The position numbers were made by a program, and so were the translations under genes. From JBBQKP01 sp038326995 (GTDB lineage Bacteria; Planctomycetota; Phycisphaerae; Tepidisphaerales; Tepidisphaeraceae), in contig JBBQKP010000010.1 of assembly GCA_038326995.1 (NCBI GenBank), positions 1 to 33,100 of the forward strand: a stretch of 33,100 bases of DNA. Direction: 5' to 3'. The notes beneath the pieces are model-generated. The model was not told the DNA's origin. It saw nothing but the letters and a program-made list of their open reading frames with translations, and ran no database searches. Below are positions 1 to 8,089 of the stretch, in pieces; position 1 is the stretch's first letter, and each line of letters starts with the position of its first letter.

Positions 1-105
1 CTGGAAATGCTGCCGGTGCAGATGATGTCGATCGCTTTGGCCGTCGCGGCCGGGCGTGAGCCGGGCGTGTTCGAACGTGCGACCAAGATCACCGCGACGC
101 AATAA
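1..105 (+). CDS. SIS-domain sugar isomerase/aminotransferase-like protein, C-terminal end only
   Basis: The window opens inside this gene; 34 codons remain before a TAA. The tail reads LPVQMMSIALAVAAGREPG, followed by FERATKITATQ. That pattern (a hydrophobic helix, a 'GREPG' turn, then a short strand ending T-x-T) is how SIS phosphosugar-binding domains of the GlmS/AgaS type usually end. The assignment rests on this short tail alone, so the substrate cannot be given. It lies 58 bases before the alpha-mannosidase start on the same strand, so the two may be co-transcribed and share a sugar pathway; that is inference. Confidence 0.55.
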   Translation: MEMLPVQMMSIALAVAAGREPGVFERATKITATQ

Positions 106-163
106 AACGCTTAGCGCAACGGTTCAGCAGAGTGTCAGGCAACACGAAAAGGAACGAGAATTT

Positions 164-2620
164 ATGGCGAAGAGACATTTCATTTTGGTGCCCAACACCC
201 ACGTCGATCTGGCATGGAAACGCGGGCCGCAAGAGATGACGGAAATGCTCGAAATTCTCGTCGTGCGTTTGCTCGATGCGCTCGAGTCTGACGCGTCTTT
301 TAAATACACAGTCGAACAGGCGGCCCACTACCGCACATTGGCGCAGCACCGGCCGGACCTGGTGGAGCGACTCGGGCGATACGTTCGCGAAGGTCGCGTC
401 GAGATGGCGGGCTGCATGGCCAGCACGCTGGAGACCAACCTGCCGGCCGGCGAATCGTTCGTGCGAAACCAACTGCTGGGCATCAAGTGGGTGCGCGACG
501 TCTGGCAATGCGCGCCCCGCATCGGCTGGCTCATCGACACATTCGGCATCAACGCGCAGGTGCCGCAAATCCTCCGACAATTCGGCCTGAAATATCTGAG
601 CGCCAACCGACTCGGCGGCGATAAATTTAATGACGTTATGATCTCACGCGGCCTCGACGGCTCGAAGGTGATGGTCGTCGGGTCCGACGTCTACTCCTCA
701 TACATGCGGCCCGGGCACGTCGTCGTGAACTGCTACGGCAATTGGGACGGGCTCGATAAGCTGTTCGCCCACGCGGACGCGCTTCCGGGCGAGGGGCCCT
801 TCATGGTCTTCGCCCAGACGGAAAATGAGATGCTCGTGAGCCTGCGCCCGCTTCGCGACCTGCGCGATCGTATCGCGACAAGGCCCGACGAGCGGTGGGA
901 GATCGGCACGCCTCACGATCATTTCGTCGCGCTCGATCAGACTGCCCGCGATTGGCCCGAGGTCGACGGCGATCTCAACCCGGAGTTCACCGGCTGCTTC
1001 TCACTGCGCCCCAGGATTCGACTGCGCAATCGCCGCGCCGAGACGCTGCTGCTCGAGGCGGAGAAGTGGGCGATCCTTGCCGGCACCGACGGTTGGAGTC
1101 AGAGCCTTGAAGAAGCGTGGTGGAAGATGGCGTTCGTTCAGTTTCATGACGTCTTCACCGGTTCTCACCCGACGGCCGTCTACACGCACGTGATGAAGAC
1201 GTTCGATGCGATCGATGCCGCCGCAACAGAAGTGCTGGAGAGCGCGACGGACCGACTCTACAGCGCTGGGCGTGTCGCGTCGTCGAGTGCGGCTTCGAGC
1301 GATGTGGAGACCGTCGTCGCCGTGAACGGCCTGCCCTGGCCCAGGCGTCAGCTCGTGCGCCTGCCGCTGGGTGACGGCGCTGCGACGATCACCACGCTCA
1401 TGAACGGCGACGCCGCCGTTCCTTTCGACGTGCGCGGGAACGAAGCTCACGCACTGATCACGATGCCCGCGTGCGGCGCTTCGCACTTTCGGATCGGGCG
1501 AAGTTCCACGCTTACATCATCGCCTCCAGCCGACGTGACGCCCGCCGACACGCTGACCCTTGAAAACGAATTCATCACCTTAGAACTCGACACCAAGATC
1601 GGCCTTCGACAACTCACATGGAAGCCGACCGGCCGGGTGTTGATGCAGGATGCCGGCGACCTTCTCGTCGTCCAGCGCGACGACGGGAACTTCCAGATCG
1701 AGCAGCCCGGTGCGGCAGAGGTCGTCGCCGCTGCGGGTTCTCTCGCGCTGCGTCAACTCCCCGGAAACGCCACCGGCTCGTCGGCCGTCCTCAGCGGCGA
1801 GTTTCCACCCTTGAGCTGGGCCGGGCCGGACAGTCGGCTGAAGTGGGAAATTGAATTCACGCTCACGACCGGTCGCCCCGCGATCGACATCCTGCTGCGA
1901 TTCGATTGGAAAGGCGAGGCGAGCCGAATCCGCCTGAAGCTCGCCACCACGATCGAATCCGCCGGCGCGGTCTTCGAAGTTCCGTTCGGCACCGTTCGTC
2001 GCGAGGCCTACGGCACGCGCGGCACCTCGCGCGGTGAATGGCCGGCGCAGCGTTTCGTCGCTTTGCAGGACGCCACCCACGGCATCGCGCTCGCCAACAA
2101 CGGCGCCGCCGGCGTTGAACTGCAGGGCCGACGTCTCATCACCTCGCTGCTTCGCGCCCCAGCCGACAAATACGCCGGCATGGTTCCCGACGAATCCTCC
2201 TCAGGGCACGGCCAGCACGCGTACGCATTCACCATCGTCCCCTATGCCGGCTCGTGGACCGATTCGCCCGTCGTTCAGATCGCACAGGAATTGAACGTGC
2301 CCGTCCGCGTCGCGCCTTCGACCGCCAGCGTTGGATCATCGACCTCGTTCCTCAGCATCGACTCGCCGCACGTCGTGCTCTCGACGTTGAAGCGACCAGA
2401 AGACGGCGCGGCAAACGAATGCATCGTTCGCGTCTTCGAAATCGCCGGCCGTGCGGTCGACACAACCCTCCGCCTGGCCGGGATGACGCACGCGTGGATG
2501 TCCGACCTGCCCGAACACCGCGGCGAACCGCTGACCACCTCTGACGAATCCGTCCGCCTGAACCTCAAGCCCTTCGAGATTCAAACGATCCGTGTCCAAA
2601 GGCAGCCGGGCAAGCGTTGA
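164..2620 (+). CDS. Glycoside hydrolase family 38 alpha-mannosidase-like protein
   Basis: This 818-residue protein should hydrolyse alpha-mannosidic bonds with retention. The start at 164 is preferred over an upstream in-frame ATG at 56 because AAGGA sits about ten bases before it and family similarity begins at once with VPNTHVDLAW. His13 and Asp15 match the HxD zinc ligands of GH38, and Asp125 in GWLIDTFGIN matches the catalytic nucleophile region. FVQFHDVFTGSHP near residue 325 matches the conserved middle-domain motif. The rest looks like the beta-sandwich C-terminal part of the family. The length is normal for a bacterial GH38. There is no signal peptide, so it is probably cytoplasmic and acts on imported oligosaccharides. 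It follows a SIS-domain gene on the same strand. The family is secure; the linkage specificity is not. Confidence 0.9.
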   Translation: MAKRHFILVPNTHVDLAWKRGPQEMTEMLEILVVRLLDALESDASFKYTVEQAAHYRTLAQHRPDLVERLGRYVREGRVEMAGCMASTLETNLPAGESFVRNQLLGIKWVRDVWQCAPRIGWLIDTFGINAQVPQILRQFGLKYLSANRLGGDKFNDVMISRGLDGSKVMVVGSDVYSSYMRPGHVVVNCYGNWDGLDKLFAHADALPGEGPFMVFAQTENEMLVSLRPLRDLRDRIATRPDERWEIGTPHDHFVALDQTARDWPEVDGDLNPEFTGCFSLRPRIRLRNRRAETLLLEAEKWAILAGTDGWSQSLEEAWWKMAFVQFHDVFTGSHPTAVYTHVMKTFDAIDAAATEVLESATDRLYSAGRVASSSAASSDVETVVAVNGLPWPRRQLVRLPLGDGAATITTLMNGDAAVPFDVRGNEAHALITMPACGASHFRIGRSSTLTSSPPADVTPADTLTLENEFITLELDTKIGLRQLTWKPTGRVLMQDAGDLLVVQRDDGNFQIEQPGAAEVVAAAGSLALRQLPGNATGSSAVLSGEFPPLSWAGPDSRLKWEIEFTLTTGRPAIDILLRFDWKGEASRIRLKLATTIESAGAVFEVPFGTVRREAYGTRGTSRGEWPAQRFVALQDATHGIALANNGAAGVELQGRRLITSLLRAPADKYAGMVPDESSSGHGQHAYAFTIVPYAGSWTDSPVVQIAQELNVPVRVAPSTASVGSSTSFLSIDSPHVVLSTLKRPEDGAANECIVRVFEIAGRAVDTTLRLAGMTHAWMSDLPEHRGEPLTTSDESVRLNLKPFEIQTIRVQRQPGKR

Positions 2621-3165
2621 TCACCACGCCCGCGCACGCAGTTCACACTTTGCCGCGATTTTGCGCCGATTAACCCCATTTCGCCGTCACTAGCCACCAT
2701 TATGCACCCGTTTGCCACCCGTTTACCGACGCCCGATTCTCACGGTTTTCGGCCCATCTCCCGATCACCACTCACCTTACGCCGTCACCGTTCATCCCGG
2801 CCCACTCGAAATGCGCACTTTGACTTCGAGTTGGAGCGGCAAACCGATGTCGCCGTCACCTGTTCCGTTTGTGCATCAGCGCATCGCAATGGGCGCGTAA
2901 ACTCGAAGCGCATCCTCTGTTTCGTTTCCCTGCGGACTTGTCCGCGGATGTACGCGATGACGCGAGCGATGACGCAAGAGACGACGATGGCGCGATTCTC
3001 GACCTAACACCGCTCTACAACTACGCGAGCTTCCGCAGACTCGCGCCCGCGGCGAAACGAGGAACACGTTTAAAACCTATCGTGCGTCGAGCACAAAAAC
3101 ACGAGCCGGAAGCGTAAGCGACGGGTGAGGATCAAAGGGTGAGGATCAACGGGCGAGAAATCCTG
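2621..3165. other. Intergenic region without a supported gene
   Basis: Short open frames exist in several phases but none has a ribosome site, recognisable motif or convincing codon use. Small structures are visible: a GCGGAC/GTCCGC hairpin at 2932-2945, a planctomycete-style GAGCCGGAAGCGTAAGCGAC string at about 3102-3121, and a directly repeated GGGTGAGGATCAA at 3123-3135 and 3137-3149. The stretch reads as repeat-derived spacer between two convergent genes. Confidence 0.5.
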
Positions 3166-3340
3166 TAGGGTCCGCAGTATTCTGCAAATCATTCGCGCTG
3201 AAAAAGCAATTTGTTTCCGGGTGTAGCCGCCAGCTTGCTGGTGCTTCGTACGACCCTACGTGCACAACAAGCGCCAGCAAGCTGGCGGCTAAACGCAGTT
3301 GATCGCGAACTCAATGGTCCGCAGCGTACTGCGGACCCTA
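3166..3340. repeat. Nested palindromic repeat element (REP/MITE-like)
   Basis: Outer arms are a perfect 14-nt inverted repeat: TAGGGTCCGCAGTA at 3166-3179 and its complement at 3327-3340. Inside lies a second inverted repeat, 3224-3246 against 3269-3291 (23 nt, starting TAGCCGCCAGCTTGCTGG). Its only imperfection is a G-T wobble, and the loop is 22 nt. A third small hairpin, GTCCGCAG/CTGCGGAC, sits at 3317-3336. No transposase is encoded. It occupies the space between two convergent genes, typical of REP-like elements. Confidence 0.75.
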
Positions 3341-3378
3341 CACGACTTGGCATCGTTTAATCTGATAAGAATCTATAT

Positions 3379-3465
3379 CCGGGTGCCACGTTTTGTGTAC
3401 TCGCAAAGCGTGTGGTTCGGTCCACGTCCCGGGCACGCTCTGGAGTACCAGAACGCGGCACCCGG
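3379..3465. repeat. Imperfect palindromic repeat (CCGGGTGCC family)
   Basis: The left arm starts CCGGGTGCCACGTTTTG at 3379 and runs to about 3412. The right arm (about 3431-3465) ends GCGGCACCCGG and is its near-complement, keeping GTACTC and AGCGTG blocks in register. The whole forms a long imperfect hairpin of about 34 bp arms, placed 39 bases after the previous element. It is probably a separate member of the local palindromic repeat population. Confidence 0.65.
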
Positions 3466-3581
3466 CGTCCCCATTTTTATTCCCGCCGAAGGAAAAACCC
3501 GTGCTCTGACCGAAATTCGGTGAAGCTTCTTCGGTACCGATAGGTGGTATGGAACGCTCGTCTCGCCCCATTTGAATGGAC

Positions 3582-4556
3582 TCACGGAAGGCGTCTGCTC
3601 GTCGGAAGCTTCGAGTCGATAACCACGGGACCAGGGATCTGTCCGAAGCGCAAATCGATAAGTGTATACTTTTGAGGCAGGTCGATCGTAAATATTTCCT
3701 CAATAGGACCATCGTTCCATGACTCACATAATTTGACCGTGCAATAAAAAAGCCCTTCAGGAGCCTCTTTGGCTTCACAGGAAAACATAACACGCGGCAA
3801 TGCCGTACCCTGTTGAACAGGTTTACTGTACGAAACATCTATAAAGGGAATTGTTTTTCCAGCTGAAACACCCACTACCGAACGCGCGGCGTAACCGTGT
3901 TTGGGAAGGAAAGCGAACTCGACCGGGTGATTCTCTGGCATCTGCTGATCCTCGAATCGGAGTGAAACACTTTCAGCTGTAGAAACAAATCGAATGGCCT
4001 CACCTTGGGCTGTCCCCCACTGTAGCATATCCCTCCAAGGGGCAAGCGAAATATCGAAGTTCATTAACTTAGGACGTGATGATATTGGCCTTAATTCGAC
4101 GCGGTCTTGCCCGAGTAGTGCGGTGATTTCCTCTCCGTTCGAAACAGCCGTTTCGTCCGGGGGAATTACTACTGTCGCATTGCGATCCTTCTCCTGAAGC
4201 GTGTCGTAGAGTTGATCTGCTGCCAGTCTGCGAGACGAATATTTCCAACCACTCGTCGAATAAGCAAATACGCGATCAAAAGCTTCAAGCGGGCGTGACG
4301 CGTTTTTTACAATGAACTCTGATACTGCTTTTTTATCAGCAGGACTACCTGATGCACTGGTCAACAATGATTTTAGTTGAGTATAATCCTCCGAATTTAT
4401 CGCAAATCGATATTCGGTATATACAATCTTGCCACCACGGAACGATGACGACCTCGCATCAAGTTTCTCGCCCAATTGGATAACCTCGTCTGGCAACTCT
4501 GCCGTTGCTACGCCAGCGAGCAAGGCAACACAGATCAACATTGTTTTATAAAGCAT
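3582..4556 (-). CDS. Secreted protein of unknown function
   Basis: I do not recognise this 324-residue protein. A signal peptide is clear: a Lys near the N-terminus, a hydrophobic run (MLICVALLAGVATA), and cleavage after Ala19. The start at 4556 is supported by GAAAGGG about seven bases upstream. The mature part is mixed alpha/beta with no transmembrane segment, no PEP-CTERM tail and no obvious catalytic motif. A weak resemblance in style to LolA-like or outer-membrane lipoprotein-sorting folds is possible but cannot be shown by eye. It is the last gene of the minus-strand glycan operon, 280 bases after the preceding beta-helix gene, so it may have its own promoter. Its base composition is visibly more A/T-rich than its neighbours, which hints at a different origin. 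Confidence 0.75.
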   Translation of the reverse strand: MLYKTMLICVALLAGVATAELPDEVIQLGEKLDARSSSFRGGKIVYTEYRFAINSEDYTQLKSLLTSASGSPADKKAVSEFIVKNASRPLEAFDRVFAYSTSGWKYSSRRLAADQLYDTLQEKDRNATVVIPPDETAVSNGEEITALLGQDRVELRPISSRPKLMNFDISLAPWRDMLQWGTAQGEAIRFVSTAESVSLRFEDQQMPENHPVEFAFLPKHGYAARSVVGVSAGKTIPFIDVSYSKPVQQGTALPRVMFSCEAKEAPEGLFYCTVKLCESWNDGPIEEIFTIDLPQKYTLIDLRFGQIPGPVVIDSKLPTSRRLP

Positions 4557-4836
4557 GACAGTGCCCTTTCAATTGATTACTCAGTCAGGATGATAAACGG
4601 GGAACGATACGGGAGGTGCGATTCGGGAAGGTATTTAATTGACCCGCGAAAGTGAATCGACAGATCATCGATTCCTGATACCCGGCACGGGAACACCCCG
4701 CGATCGGGCCGCTTCGCCTGAAATTTTATCACTCTGAAGTAATCCCGCAAGCAAGACGGCTCCGGCGGCGGGCGCTAACGGGCGATAGTGATTGAAGGCG
4801 TAGGCCTGACAAGGGTTGCGATCTCCCGCCACCGGC

Positions 4837-6738
4837 TCATTCCAGCGCCCCGATACTTGGCGAGCCGTGAGGCGGGCGGGGTTTGCCCGTGACATCCAGC
4901 GCGGGGCTGAACGTTTCCCAGCGGCCTGCCTTGCGGGCGGGGCTGTTTTGGTGCAGGCGAAAGTCGGCGGTGGCGGGATCGGTGCCGGGGTTGATGAACA
5001 GCGGGTCGCCGTTCTGGTCGTTCACGCCTTCGATGTTGGGGAGCACGCCGGAATGGTAAAGGTTGTTCATGCGGAGGATTCCAGCAGTTCTCTTGTCGGG
5101 CCCTCTTGCTGACCAGCGGTCCAGCGGCCCGTCGGGTTGGCCGACGATGACGTTGTTGATCAGGCGAACGTCGCTGCAACGCTCCAGGCCGACCTGTCCC
5201 CAGTTCAGTACATTGCCATTGCGGTAAATCGTGTTGTTGATGAGGTCAAGGCGGTGGCTGCCCCACATCTGGATACCGCCCGCGCCGTTGTTGAAGACCA
5301 GATTGTTTTGCACGAGGGTGCGTCCGAGATAGACGGCCGGCGGTATTTCGGCGTTGGCATCCAAGAGAATGCCGTTGCCGTTGAAGAAGCCGGTCTTGGG
5401 CTCCTTTCCGTAAGGATCGTTGAAGACGGTCAGCTTGTTGCCGCAGACGGTGTTCCCGGCGATGAGGATTTTGAAGATGTTGTCCTGCGCGTCGAAATTG
5501 GAATAGCCCATGACCGAGAGGCCGGCCGGCGCGTAGCCGGGGGTCGTCCAGCAATTGTCCTTCACGAGATTTCGCTCGATCTGTAACCAGTCGGCGTACT
5601 CGGCAAAGATGCCCTCGGCCGTGCAGAACTCGACGGTGTTGTCAGCCAGGCGAATGTGGTGAATCATTTCGCCGGGCACGCGCGGCTTAGTATGACCATT
5701 GCGGCGGCCGTTGACGACAATCCCCATGGAGCTGGTGTTAGGGGAAAACTTGCCGAGCTCTGCGGGATATTGCTCGCGCGCGGTGTCGCCGTTGCCGCGA
5801 ATGTGCAGCCCGCGCACTTCGAGATAGCAGAGAATCAGCGTGTTGTCGGGTTCGTTGTTCCACGGGACTTTCAAGCTCACGCCGGTCTGACCGTGCGATG
5901 AGATGACGGGTTTGTGGCCGGGATAATTCTTCAGCGTGATCCAGCCTGCGGGCGTTCCGGAGCGAATGAACTTTGCCACCGGCGATTTCTCGGGCAGATC
6001 CGCACGGCGGGTGTAGGTGCCTTCCATGATCACCACGATGTCGCCGGGCTGCGCCGCTTCCATGGCGCGCTGTGGCGAGGCAAATGCGGTGGCCTCGGTC
6101 AGGCCGTCGGCGGTGTCGGCGCCCTTCGCGCTGACGTAATACGCTGGCGTGGCGAGGTGGACGTTATCGAGCCGCACTTCGTGCCGTGTCTCGGCAGGCC
6201 AGCCGTCGGTGCTGCGAATCTCATACGTGAACGCGATGAACGGCGCGGCGGGGTCGAAGGCTCCATTGCCGACAGGCGTAAACGTCGAAAATTCCACCGC
6301 GTGCCGCTGAAAATAATCGGCGGCGGCGGGATATAAAATAGTTTCCAGCGCGCCGGAGACGGCCTGGTTCGCATCAAGCGATTCGATGCGCAATCGCACC
6401 GGCAAAGCGCGCGTGGCCTGCAGATCAAACGCCAGCGTGAGCTTGCCCAGCTGCGTCTCGGAATTCTTCAAGGCGATCGGCCCGCTTTGAATGCTGGAGG
6501 TCCATCCCTCGCGCGATGCGTCGTTCACGATCAGCATGAGTCCGGGCGAGCCCTCAATACCATCGGCCTTCTCGACCGTGCCGACATTGCCGGCCATCAC
6601 ACCCGGGACGCTCGGCTTCTGTGACGTCACCTGCCACGGCGCGGGGTTGTTAAAGTCGAATTGCAGCAGAGTGCCCGCGCGACTCAAACCGGGCGAAAGC
6701 AAGCTGATAACCAAGACGGAGATGAGCGAGATTTTCAT
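4837..6738 (-). CDS. Secreted right-handed parallel beta-helix protein (polysaccharide lyase-like)
   Basis: The protein is 633 residues if started at 6738, where a signal peptide begins (MKISLISVLVISLLSPG, cleavage about SRA-G). A start 32 codons upstream is open but would put a polar extension before the signal. No good Shine-Dalgarno is seen at either. Residues 22-198 form a beta-rich, carbohydrate-binding-like domain. From YYVSAKGAD at 200 the DUF1565-type beta-helix begins (PGDIVVIMEGTYTRR), followed by many N-N/I-N-N turn repeats such as LINNTIYRNGNV. Proteins of this build are usually pectate-lyase-like enzymes or surface glycan binders. The catalytic residues cannot be assigned by eye. 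It is a clear paralogue of the gene at 8086-9999, in both domains. It ends in a plain SIGALE, without dockerin or PEP-CTERM. Confidence 0.85.
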   Translation of the reverse strand: MKISLISVLVISLLSPGLSRAGTLLQFDFNNPAPWQVTSQKPSVPGVMAGNVGTVEKADGIEGSPGLMLIVNDASREGWTSSIQSGPIALKNSETQLGKLTLAFDLQATRALPVRLRIESLDANQAVSGALETILYPAAADYFQRHAVEFSTFTPVGNGAFDPAAPFIAFTYEIRSTDGWPAETRHEVRLDNVHLATPAYYVSAKGADTADGLTEATAFASPQRAMEAAQPGDIVVIMEGTYTRRADLPEKSPVAKFIRSGTPAGWITLKNYPGHKPVISSHGQTGVSLKVPWNNEPDNTLILCYLEVRGLHIRGNGDTAREQYPAELGKFSPNTSSMGIVVNGRRNGHTKPRVPGEMIHHIRLADNTVEFCTAEGIFAEYADWLQIERNLVKDNCWTTPGYAPAGLSVMGYSNFDAQDNIFKILIAGNTVCGNKLTVFNDPYGKEPKTGFFNGNGILLDANAEIPPAVYLGRTLVQNNLVFNNGAGGIQMWGSHRLDLINNTIYRNGNVLNWGQVGLERCSDVRLINNVIVGQPDGPLDRWSARGPDKRTAGILRMNNLYHSGVLPNIEGVNDQNGDPLFINPGTDPATADFRLHQNSPARKAGRWETFSPALDVTGKPRPPHGSPSIGALE

Positions 6739-6850
6739 GGGCGATAGATGAAGTTTTTTATCTGATTTTCGATTGATGGATGTGATGAAAAACGACCCTG
6801 TGAACCCATGCTCTTGCGATAGCTGCACATTCATGATCGTCGGCCGATTT

Positions 6851-8089
6851 TCAGTTGGTCGGTTTCACTGTGGTCGAATTCAATGTCTTCAGAATCATTT
6901 CGCCCATCTCGGCGTAGTGGCTCCATACCGTCGCCTTCGCAGCCAGCGCTTTCGCGCGGGCGTCATCGGGATCGGAGATCATCGAAAGAACTGCCGGGAC
7001 TATCCGCTCGTAGTCAGCCGGGACATCAAGATCGAACAGCCATTGACCCAGACCGATGTCCTGCCACATAAATCCTTTGGTGCTGGTGTCTGCCGAATGG
7101 CAAACGATGGCGGGCACGCCGTTGCCGATGCAGAGGATCGGGCTGTGCATTTCATTTCCAAACAGCCCGGCCGAGCGCTTGTAGACCGCGAGCGCTTCGT
7201 CTGGCATCCAGAATCGATCGCGCCACACGACGCTGCCTCGCACGTCGGCGGGAAGCTGATCGATCAGCATTTCCTTGCCAATTGCGATCTGCGTCTCATC
7301 CTCCGGACAGACGAGGACTTTCAAATTCGTTCTCCGCACGACCTCAATGATCGCGTTCAGGAGTTGGGCATGGTCGTGCGCCTTCATGAGCTCATTACGC
7401 TGATGTTTTTCCGGATTGAAGGGCGTCTGCTTTCTCGGGACCAGCCAGAATTGCGTCGCCCGAAGTCGGGGGATGCAGCAGAGGTATCGGCCTTCTTCGA
7501 GGCCTACGGATCGCAGATAGCTTGTTGCGCGCTCATCGTCGGTCATGTCGAAGGCGAACGCGACATCGGGTGTGAAGCCGATTGCCGGGGGTGAGACGCC
7601 ATCCGCCCGCGCTTTGGATAAGGAGCGTGAGTCGCGGAAATAGACGAATGCCGCTTCACTCAGCGTCTGTCGTTCGGGGATGCCGTAGAGTCCATAGGTG
7701 ACGCCGCAGACGCCGAACGGCTTGCCGGTCAGCTTCTTGAACATCGCCATGTCCGCCCAGGCGAGCGTCGCCGGCCCGGACGCATGGAGGAAGAGATCCG
7801 ACGTCATAAACGCGTTGAGAAGCTTTGCGTTTTCGGGTTCATCGGGATTGGACAGTGCGGATTCGATCGAACCTTCGACGATGACGGCCGACGGGAATCG
7901 GCGAAGCACCCACGCGCGGATCTCATCGGTGAAGCGTGTCCAAGGCCAGATGATCACACGTGCGGAAGGGACAAACCGTTTCAGCACACTGAGCATGCCG
8001 ATCGTGTGGGCGACATCTCCGAGATTGATGTCCTGCCAGTGGGAACGAACTAAAATCTGCCTGGGCAACGCAGCCGTTTCTAAGTTCAT
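6851..8089 (-). CDS. Polysaccharide pyruvyl transferase family protein
   Basis: This 412-residue cytosolic protein has the two-Rossmann layout of the polysaccharide pyruvyl transferase family. It starts QILVRSHWQDINLGD (the N-terminal 'N-x-GD' nucleotide/phosphate loop), has a central HASGPATLAW and FGVCGVTYG stretch where the family keeps its glycine-rich 'G.G' strand, a YFRDSRSL motif, then TPDVAFAFD. The C-terminal half contains FGNEMHSPILCIGNGVPA, the conserved 'R.H....A...G.P' region, here with H in the expected place. Members add ketal pyruvate to exported sugars or act as glycosyltransferase-like enzymes. Its ATG overlaps the stop of the upstream beta-helix gene (ATGA, 8086-8089), so the two are translationally coupled. 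Such a transferase in a hydrolase/lyase operon is unexpected. The family call is good; the reaction is unknown. Confidence 0.8.
   Translation of the reverse strand: MNLETAALPRQILVRSHWQDINLGDVAHTIGMLSVLKRFVPSARVIIWPWTRFTDEIRAWVLRRFPSAVIVEGSIESALSNPDEPENAKLLNAFMTSDLFLHASGPATLAWADMAMFKKLTGKPFGVCGVTYGLYGIPERQTLSEAAFVYFRDSRSLSKARADGVSPPAIGFTPDVAFAFDMTDDERATSYLRSVGLEEGRYLCCIPRLRATQFWLVPRKQTPFNPEKHQRNELMKAHDHAQLLNAIIEVVRRTNLKVLVCPEDETQIAIGKEMLIDQLPADVRGSVVWRDRFWMPDEALAVYKRSAGLFGNEMHSPILCIGNGVPAIVCHSADTSTKGFMWQDIGLGQWLFDLDVPADYERIVPAVLSMISDPDDARAKALAAKATVWSHYAEMGEMILKTLNSTTVKPTN

Noticed and set aside
2869..3117. 82-codon open frame in the first intergenic region
   Set aside because: Low-complexity Asp-rich stretch, runs into a repeat-like string, and no ribosome site.
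6773..7594. Plus-strand open frame of about 270 codons opposite the pyruvyl transferase-like gene
   Set aside because: Antisense shadow with unlike-protein composition; the minus strand has motifs and a coupled start.
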